DNA of 6,617 bases, taken from CAYOHP01 sp964403795 [NCBI: uncultured bacterium] (GTDB taxonomy: Bacteria; Muiribacteriota; UBA6191; CAZXTJ01). Where the stretch lies: assembly GCA_964403795.1 (NCBI GenBank), contig CAYOHP010000226.1, forward strand, positions 1-6,617. The letters are read 5' to 3'. Positions 1 through 3,758 of the stretch are shown here, one piece after another. Within the stretch, counting starts at the first letter, position 1. The number at the start of each line of letters is the position of its first letter. The notes beneath the pieces were generated by a model. That model did not search any database and had not been told where the DNA came from. It worked only from the letters and a program-made list of their open reading frames with translations. Made by a program: the position numbers and the translations under genes.

Positions 1-1
1 C

Positions 2-2824
2 TGCCGCGTCCCCCCGGAGGTCCCGGGCCGGAAGCAGGTGGTCGACCGCGACACCATGCGCTTCGTCTTCGACGGGCCGCTGGCCACCGACGGCAGCCAG
101 GACGGGGTGTACGCGATCCAGATCGACGTCGCCGACGTGGCCGGCAACGTGTCCCCGACCTTCACCACCACCTACGTCTACGACACCACCGAGCCCAGCG
201 TGGACAGCACCTTCCCCACCTCGGACAGCTCGATCAACGGGCCGCTGCGCCATGTGAACGCCACCCTACGCGATCCCCGCCGGGACTTCTGCCGCAGTGC
301 AGGCGGGATCTCCAAGGCCACCTCGACCCTCGAACTGGAGCTCGCCGAGCCCAACCCGAACCTCAACACCCAGCCGGCCGGGACCAAGATCCGCGGCACC
401 CTGCGCTTCGAGGCGATTGCCGGGGTGGAGCGGATCCTGCTCGAGATCGTCGACACCACGGGCTTCCCCGCCGGGCTCCGGGTGGACGGCCGCGACGACG
501 GTCGCTACCGGTTGACGGCGAGGGCCGTGGACTGCGCCACCAACCGGAGCCCGGTGACCAGCGCCACCTTCGTCTACGACACCCAGCGGCCCAACCTGGT
601 GGTCGACGCCCTGACCGAGGGAGGGACCCTGACCGGTCCCGACTTCACCCTGACCGGCCGCCTCCAGGACAACCTGCGGGGCAGCGGGATCGACAAGGTG
701 ACCGTGACCCTCGAGGCGGTCGACGCGGTGGGACGGGTCACCACCGCTCCCTTCTTCCTGGATGCGCCCGCGACCCTCGACCCGGTGCCGGTCGAGGCCA
801 GGGACCCGGTCGTCGAGTGGATCTTCGTGGGCGACCTGCGCCGGGTGCCCAAAGGGACCCGGGCCCGGCTCCGGGTGAGGGGCTTCGACAAGGCCGGGAA
901 CTTCGACGAACGCATCTTCCTGGTCACGGCCATGGCCGACACCATCCCGCCGCCCCAGCTCTCGGCGCCGCCGTCCGGGTTCTCGACCTCGGCCCAGATC
1001 CTGACCTTCCGCTGGGACGCGGTGGCCCAGGCGGCCCGCTACCGGGTGCGGATCGTCACCCCCAACGGCGACGTGGTGGAGCGGACTACGGTCGGTCCCC
1101 AGACCTCGCTGGACGTGAACCTGACCGCGCTCCCCGATCCCGAGGGACGCTTCACCTGGGCGGTGGCCAGCATCGACGCGGTCGGCGGGGTAGGGGCCTT
1201 CTCGCCCAATCGCCCGTTCTCCGTCGACCGCAAGCGCCCGAGCGTGATCGCCATCGACATCGTGGATCCCTCTCCCGAGGCGGTGGGCTCGATCAACGAG
1301 GGCCTGGTGCGGATCACCCTGCACTTCGACGAGGACATGGACGCGACCCGCGCTCCCGTGGTCCAGGTCCAGCCCCAGAACCGCACCATCCCGCCGCTCG
1401 CGGTCCGCCAGCTCTCCTACTCGGGCAAGCTCTGGCAGGGGGAAGTCACCATCCCCGAGGCCGGACCCGGGATCCCGGACCACAACGGGCTCGCCGAGAT
1501 CACCGTGACCCGGGCCTTCGACCCGGCCGGCAACGAGAACCTGGGACCCCAGGGCGGGATCACCGTCTTCGAGATCGACACCGGTCCGTTCTTCCGGGTG
1601 GCGGTGTTCAAGAACCCGGTCGACGAACAGGACGCCCTGATCGTGGTCAAGGGCTTCAAGCGCGACGGCGGGGCGGTGGAGGACATCGTCGACCCGCCCA
1701 CGTTGCTGGTGCGCCGGGCCGGCGAGCCCGACCAGCACCCGACCATGTTCCGGGTGAACCAGGGGACCTTCCGGGGTGCCTTCCGGCTGCTCGACGCGAG
1801 CATCGCCCCGGTGCTGCTCCGGGTGGCGGGCCGGGACCGCCAGGGCAACACCTCGGCCCGGGAGATCACCCTGGCCGTCGCCCGGCCGCGCCTTAGGGAA
1901 CCGATCCGGATCCAGGCCTCCGGCCTCAGTGTCGAAGTGCCGGCGGGCCGTCTCCCGGAGACTTCGTCCCTGGTGGTGGTGGGGAAGGCGGATGCCCTGA
2001 ATCCCGAACTGCCGGGAGGGGAGCTCGAGCTGGTCGAGACCCTGGCGCAGGTCGGACCCCTGGGCCTGGCGATCCCCGGCGGCGCCGTGGTGCGCCTGCC
2101 GCCCGGGGAACTCCCGGAGGGAACCGCGACCAGCGGCCTCGGGATCTACCGGCGCGACAAGGACCGGGCCACCTGGATCGCGGGCCTGGCCGGGGACGGC
2201 TCGGCAGAGGGATCGCTCGACGCCCTGGGGCCGCTCATGGTCTGTCGCGACGCCCTGGCGCCCCGGGTGGGCGAGCCGGTGGCCGAGTGGGTCGACGGCG
2301 TGCTCCGCCTGGCGGCCCGGGTGGACGAGGGGGGCAGCGGCCTCGATCCGGCCCGGCTGGCCTTCGTGGTGGGCGGGCTCCGGGTCGAGACGCTCCCCGG
2401 GGACGAGCCCGGGGTGCTCCGGGCCGAGCTGCGCTCCGGCCAGGTGCGCGGCGGGGAGAGCCTCTCCCTGGAAGTCTCCGACCGGGCCGGGAACCTGGGT
2501 CGCTCGGTGGCGGCCCTGGTGCCGGCGCCCCGCTTCGGCTTCTCGGAAGCGGTGGTCGTGCCCAATCCGGCCCGCACCATGGCGACCGTGCGCTACCGGC
2601 TGAACCAGGCCGCCGCCGAGGTGACCCTGGATGTCTACGACGCCTCGGGGCGTCGGGTGCGGCGCCTGGGGGGCTCGACCGGCCCCGGGCTCCAGTCGCT
2701 CTCGTGGGACCTCCGGGACTCCCGGGGCCGCCTGGTTGCCAACGGCGTCTACCTGGCGACCCTGATCGCCGGCGGCTCGGGCGGTTCGGTGCGGGAAAAC
2801 CTGAAGATCGCGGTGTTGCGGTGA
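2..2824 (+). CDS. Large secreted multi-Ig-domain protein with FlgD/T9SS-type C-terminal domain (5' end missing)
   Basis: The frame is open from the left edge (codon 1 at 2-4) to TGA at 2822-2824, so 940 codons are visible and the true start lies outside. The GTG at 38 is an internal Val, because the frame continues upstream of it. Modules in order: end of an Ig-like domain (2-200, DGVYAIQI, then VYDTTEP); a second (201-592) ending in VYDTQRP, with Cys codons at 290 and 533 that could pair; a third (593-950, GFDKAGNFD); an FnIII-like module (951-1240, FRWDAVAQAARYRVRI); an SbsA/Big_5-like module (1241-1582, ITLHFDEDMD); a beta module (1583-1906, VAVFKNP...GRDRQGN); a ZU5-like module (1907-2260); an Ig module (2261-2536, SDRAGN); and a FlgD-type domain (2537-2821). 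No catalytic motif is visible. The composition fits an exported structural or adhesive surface protein. It is the upstream member of an apparent operon with the TPR lipoprotein 33 nt downstream. Family assignments come from motif reading and not from a profile search; the precise role is unknown. Confidence 0.9.
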   Translation, partial: CRVPPEVPGRKQVVDRDTMRFVFDGPLATDGSQDGVYAIQIDVADVAGNVSPTFTTTYVYDTTEPSVDSTFPTSDSSINGPLRHVNATLRDPRRDFCRSAGGISKATSTLELELAEPNPNLNTQPAGTKIRGTLRFEAIAGVERILLEIVDTTGFPAGLRVDGRDDGRYRLTARAVDCATNRSPVTSATFVYDTQRPNLVVDALTEGGTLTGPDFTLTGRLQDNLRGSGIDKVTVTLEAVDAVGRVTTAPFFLDAPATLDPVPVEARDPVVEWIFVGDLRRVPKGTRARLRVRGFDKAGNFDERIFLVTAMADTIPPPQLSAPPSGFSTSAQILTFRWDAVAQAARYRVRIVTPNGDVVERTTVGPQTSLDVNLTALPDPEGRFTWAVASIDAVGGVGAFSPNRPFSVDRKRPSVIAIDIVDPSPEAVGSINEGLVRITLHFDEDMDATRAPVVQVQPQNRTIPPLAVRQLSYSGKLWQGEVTIPEAGPGIPDHNGLAEITVTRAFDPAGNENLGPQGGITVFEIDTGPFFRVAVFKNPVDEQDALIVVKGFKRDGGAVEDIVDPPTLLVRRAGEPDQHPTMFRVNQGTFRGAFRLLDASIAPVLLRVAGRDRQGNTSAREITLAVARPRLREPIRIQASGLSVEVPAGRLPETSSLVVVGKADALNPELPGGELELVETLAQVGPLGLAIPGGAVVRLPPGELPEGTATSGLGIYRRDKDRATWIAGLAGDGSAEGSLDALGPLMVCRDALAPRVGEPVAEWVDGVLRLAARVDEGGSGLDPARLAFVVGGLRVETLPGDEPGVLRAELRSGQVRGGESLSLEVSDRAGNLGRSVAALVPAPRFGFSEAVVVPNPARTMATVRYRLNQAAAEVTLDVYDASGRRVRRLGGSTGPGLQSLSWDLRDSRGRLVANGVYLATLIAGGSGGSVRENLKIAVLR
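175..187 (+). repeat. First copy of a 13-bp direct repeat encoding the Ig-module linker (V)YDT
   Basis: The string CGTCTACGACACC at 175-187 recurs exactly at 571-583, 396 bp away and in the same reading frame. It encodes the Val-Tyr-Asp-Thr linker that closes one Ig module and precedes a '(T/Q)xxP' turn. It is best read as the remnant of tandem domain duplication and not as a mobile or regulatory repeat. Confidence 0.6.
571..583 (+). repeat. Second copy of the 13-bp Ig-linker repeat
   Basis: This exact copy of the 13-mer at 175-187 encodes Val-Tyr-Asp-Thr at the end of the second visible Ig module. The flanking DNA has diverged, so the duplication is old or the motif is kept by selection on the protein linker. 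Confidence 0.6.
1907..2260 (+). other. ZU5-like beta module inside the first Ig-rich protein
   Basis: The order of motifs resembles bacterial ZU5-like modules: an opening strand ending in EVPAGRLPE (1934-1960); a 'GPLGLAIPGGAVVRLPPG' strand pair (about 2057-2110); a 'GIYRRDKDRATWIAG' strand (from 2141); and a closing 'LGPLMVCRDALAP' (2225-2263) that hands over to the next Ig module. In many ZU5-like domains the closing strand carries His-Phe-Ser/Thr, and in some of these it supports self-cleavage. Here that position reads Leu-Gly-Pro, so autoproteolysis is not expected. The assignment is by eye and moderately uncertain; it could be another beta-sandwich used as a spacer before the C-terminal domain. 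Confidence 0.45.
2537..2821 (+). other. FlgD Ig-like / type IX-like C-terminal sorting domain
   Basis: The last 95 residues follow the standard pattern of FlgD-type Ig domains: a PNPA motif (2561-2572) followed by ATVRYRL; VYDASGRRVRRL (2633-2668); a WDLRDSRGRLVANGVYLATL stretch (2705-2764); and a final KIAVLR before the stop. In Bacteroidota, related domains are the export signal read by the type IX secretion system and are removed or linked to surface polysaccharide on export. In other phyla the same fold ends many large surface proteins, often with no demonstrated secretion route. The position at the extreme C-terminus is what a sorting domain requires. Whether a type IX system is present cannot be judged from this window. 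Confidence 0.8.
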
Positions 2825-2843
2825 GGAATCTGCCGATGGAGAG

Positions 2844-2850
2844 AGGGGAG
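2844..2850 (+). promoter_or_regulatory. Strong ribosome binding site for the TPR lipoprotein
   Basis: AGGGGAG lies 7 nt upstream of the ATG at 2858, inside a purine-rich 33-nt gap after the first gene. It fixes the lipoprotein start at 2858 and supports translation from a shared mRNA. No promoter-like element was seen in the gap, which fits operon transcription from upstream of the window. Confidence 0.75.
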
Positions 2851-2857
2851 ACCTAGC

Positions 2858-2971
2858 ATGTGGTTCGAAGTGGAGGACCGGAGGCGCACCGACAGGGAGC
2901 GCCGCTCGGCCGGGTTCGGTGGCTTGGCGGTCTGCTTCCTGGCCGTCCTCGCCCTGGGCCTCGGCGGCTGC
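2858..2971 (+). other. Lipoprotein signal peptide and lipobox Cys38
   Basis: Residues 1-19 include many Arg residues, residues 20-36 are hydrophobic (FGGLAVCFLAVLALGLG), and the sequence L-G-G-C ends at Cys38. This matches the n-h-lipobox order of a type II signal peptide. The weak point is Gly at -2, which is tolerated in lipoboxes but less common than Ala or Ser. Confidence 0.75.
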
Positions 2972-3550
2972 GGCGCGGACCCGGGCGGCGACTTCCTCGA
3001 GGACGGCTTCGGACCCCAATCCCTCCCGATCGGCGGAGTGGCCGAGCGGATCCAGACCGGCTACCAGAGGTTGGAGAGCGGCTCGCTGACCGCCGCCCGG
3101 GGCGTCTTCCTGCAGGTGATCGAGGACAATCCGACCGCCGCCGAGGCCAGCCAGGCATGGGCCGGCGTGGGCTTCGTCGACACCCGCCAGCTCGGGACCA
3201 GCGAGGGCCTGGCCGAGTTCGAGGAAGCGCATCGGCTCGACGCCAAGAACCCGGACGCCCGGGTGGGTTTCGCCGGGGCGCTCATCTCCCGGGGCCAGCC
3301 CGAGGACATCGACCGGGCCGTGGCCCTGCTCGAGGGCATCGACCCCAAGAACGTGAATTTCGTCTACACCGACCGCTTCCGGCTCGGCATCACCAATGCC
3401 GAGGTCCATGCCCTGCTGGCCTATGCCTATGCGGTCGACGGGCAGCGGGACAAGTCCGACGTCCAGCGCGGCATCGCCCAGCAGCTCGACGCCAACGTCG
3501 ACGACACCACCGTCGACCAGATCCTCTCCGTCCTCGCCTTCCTGCCCTGA
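2858..3550 (+). CDS. TPR-repeat lipoprotein, putative outer-membrane or periplasmic scaffold
   Basis: This is a complete gene of 230 residues. A basic, rather long N-region (residues 1-19) is followed by a hydrophobic stretch (20-36) and a lipobox-like LGGC with Cys38 (codon 2969-2971), so signal peptidase II processing and lipid anchoring are likely. The residue after Cys is Gly, not the Asp used in Escherichia coli for inner-membrane retention, so an outer-membrane location is favoured by that rule. The mature part is helical and contains about four TPR-like pairs, roughly at residues 63-94, 98-132, 134-168 and 181-214. Typical TPR spacing is visible, for example Gly68/Tyr69, Ala79/Ala80, Phe84 and Pro92, and later Ala124 and Pro132. 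TPR domains bind protein partners and have no enzymatic activity. Lying between two giant exported Ig proteins with short gaps, it may help export, anchor or assemble them, but the partner is inferred from context only. No named family was recognised. Confidence 0.85.
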   Translation: MWFEVEDRRRTDRERRSAGFGGLAVCFLAVLALGLGGCGADPGGDFLEDGFGPQSLPIGGVAERIQTGYQRLESGSLTAARGVFLQVIEDNPTAAEASQAWAGVGFVDTRQLGTSEGLAEFEEAHRLDAKNPDARVGFAGALISRGQPEDIDRAVALLEGIDPKNVNFVYTDRFRLGITNAEVHALLAYAYAVDGQRDKSDVQRGIAQQLDANVDDTTVDQILSVLAFLP

Positions 3551-3559
3551 GCGGGCGGG
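3541..3559 (+). other. GC-rich stem-loop across the stop codon of the TPR lipoprotein gene
   Basis: CCTGCCC (3541-3547) can pair with GGGCGGG (3553-3559), giving 7 bp including one G-U pair around the 5-nt loop TGAGC that contains the TGA stop. No T-run follows, so it is not a convincing intrinsic terminator. An alternative 6-bp pairing, CCTGCC (3541-3546) with GGCAGG (3561-3566), would cover part of the downstream AGGAG. Such hairpins arise easily by chance in DNA this rich in GC. Confidence 0.35.
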
Positions 3560-3563
3560 CGGC

Positions 3564-3577
3564 AGGAGCCTCGGGAG
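3564..3577 (+). promoter_or_regulatory. Ribosome binding region for the second Ig-rich protein
   Basis: Two Shine-Dalgarno-like strings precede the ATG at 3582: AGGAG (3564-3568, 13 nt away) and GGGAG (3573-3577, 4 nt away). Neither spacing is ideal, in contrast with the clean site of the lipoprotein gene, but together they support this ATG. It is the only in-frame ATG in the interval between the lipoprotein stop and the hydrophobic export segment. Confidence 0.55.
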
Positions 3578-3581
3578 TCCC

Positions 3582-3758
3582 ATGGCGATCCGCGGGCAAC
3601 CCGGTACCCGGTGGCAGAGGCCACAGCCGACCAGGAGTCGGTCGCGCCCGGGCGTCCCGCTGCCCCGGGCTCGGGGTCCTCGGCGCGCCGCCCGCCTCTC
3701 CCCGGGACTGGGCCTGCTCTTCGCCGGGGTGGCCTGGGCCGTGGTCACCGCGGTCACC
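3582..3758 (+). other. Extended Arg/Pro-rich leader plus hydrophobic export segment
   Basis: Residues 1-38 carry about 13 Arg and several Pro but no Lys, before a hydrophobic run at about 39-58 (SPGLGLLFAGVAWAVVTAV). This is longer than a normal n-region. An Arg-Arg pair occurs (residues 34-35), but the context PRRAARL lacks the Ser/Thr-R-R-x-Phe-Leu pattern of Tat signals. An extended Sec signal peptide or an uncleaved anchor is most likely. A later non-ATG start cannot be excluded. Confidence 0.5.

Noticed and set aside
817-1896. Same-strand alternative frame of 359 codons inside the first gene.
   Set aside because: It is Arg/Pro/Gly-rich with no fold signature, while the overlapping frame shows continuous FnIII and Ig-like modules without any break suggesting a frameshift.
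2836-2856. Six-codon mini-frame (MERGET) ending 1 nt before the lipoprotein start, preceded by GAGG at 2823-2826.
   Set aside because: It could be a leader cistron, but it consists mostly of the purine-rich ribosome binding site of the lipoprotein gene and is the tail of a larger shadow frame, so chance is the simpler reading.
3541-3566. Intrinsic terminator after the lipoprotein gene.
   Set aside because: A GC stem is possible but no T-run follows, and the next gene starts only 31 nt after the stop.
266-3757. A very long antisense open frame (1163 codons) crossing the first two genes and their gap.
   Set aside because: Its translation is rich in Gly, His, Arg, Asp and Pro with no domain or signal, typical of the antisense of GC-rich coding DNA. 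The + strand genes have recognisable domains, ribosome binding sites and a lipobox.
3672-3758. Possible twin-arginine (Tat) signal on the third gene, from the Arg-Arg pair at residues 34-35.
   Set aside because: The context PRRAARL lacks the Ser/Thr-R-R-x-Phe-Leu-Lys consensus, and multi-Ig surface proteins normally use Sec.
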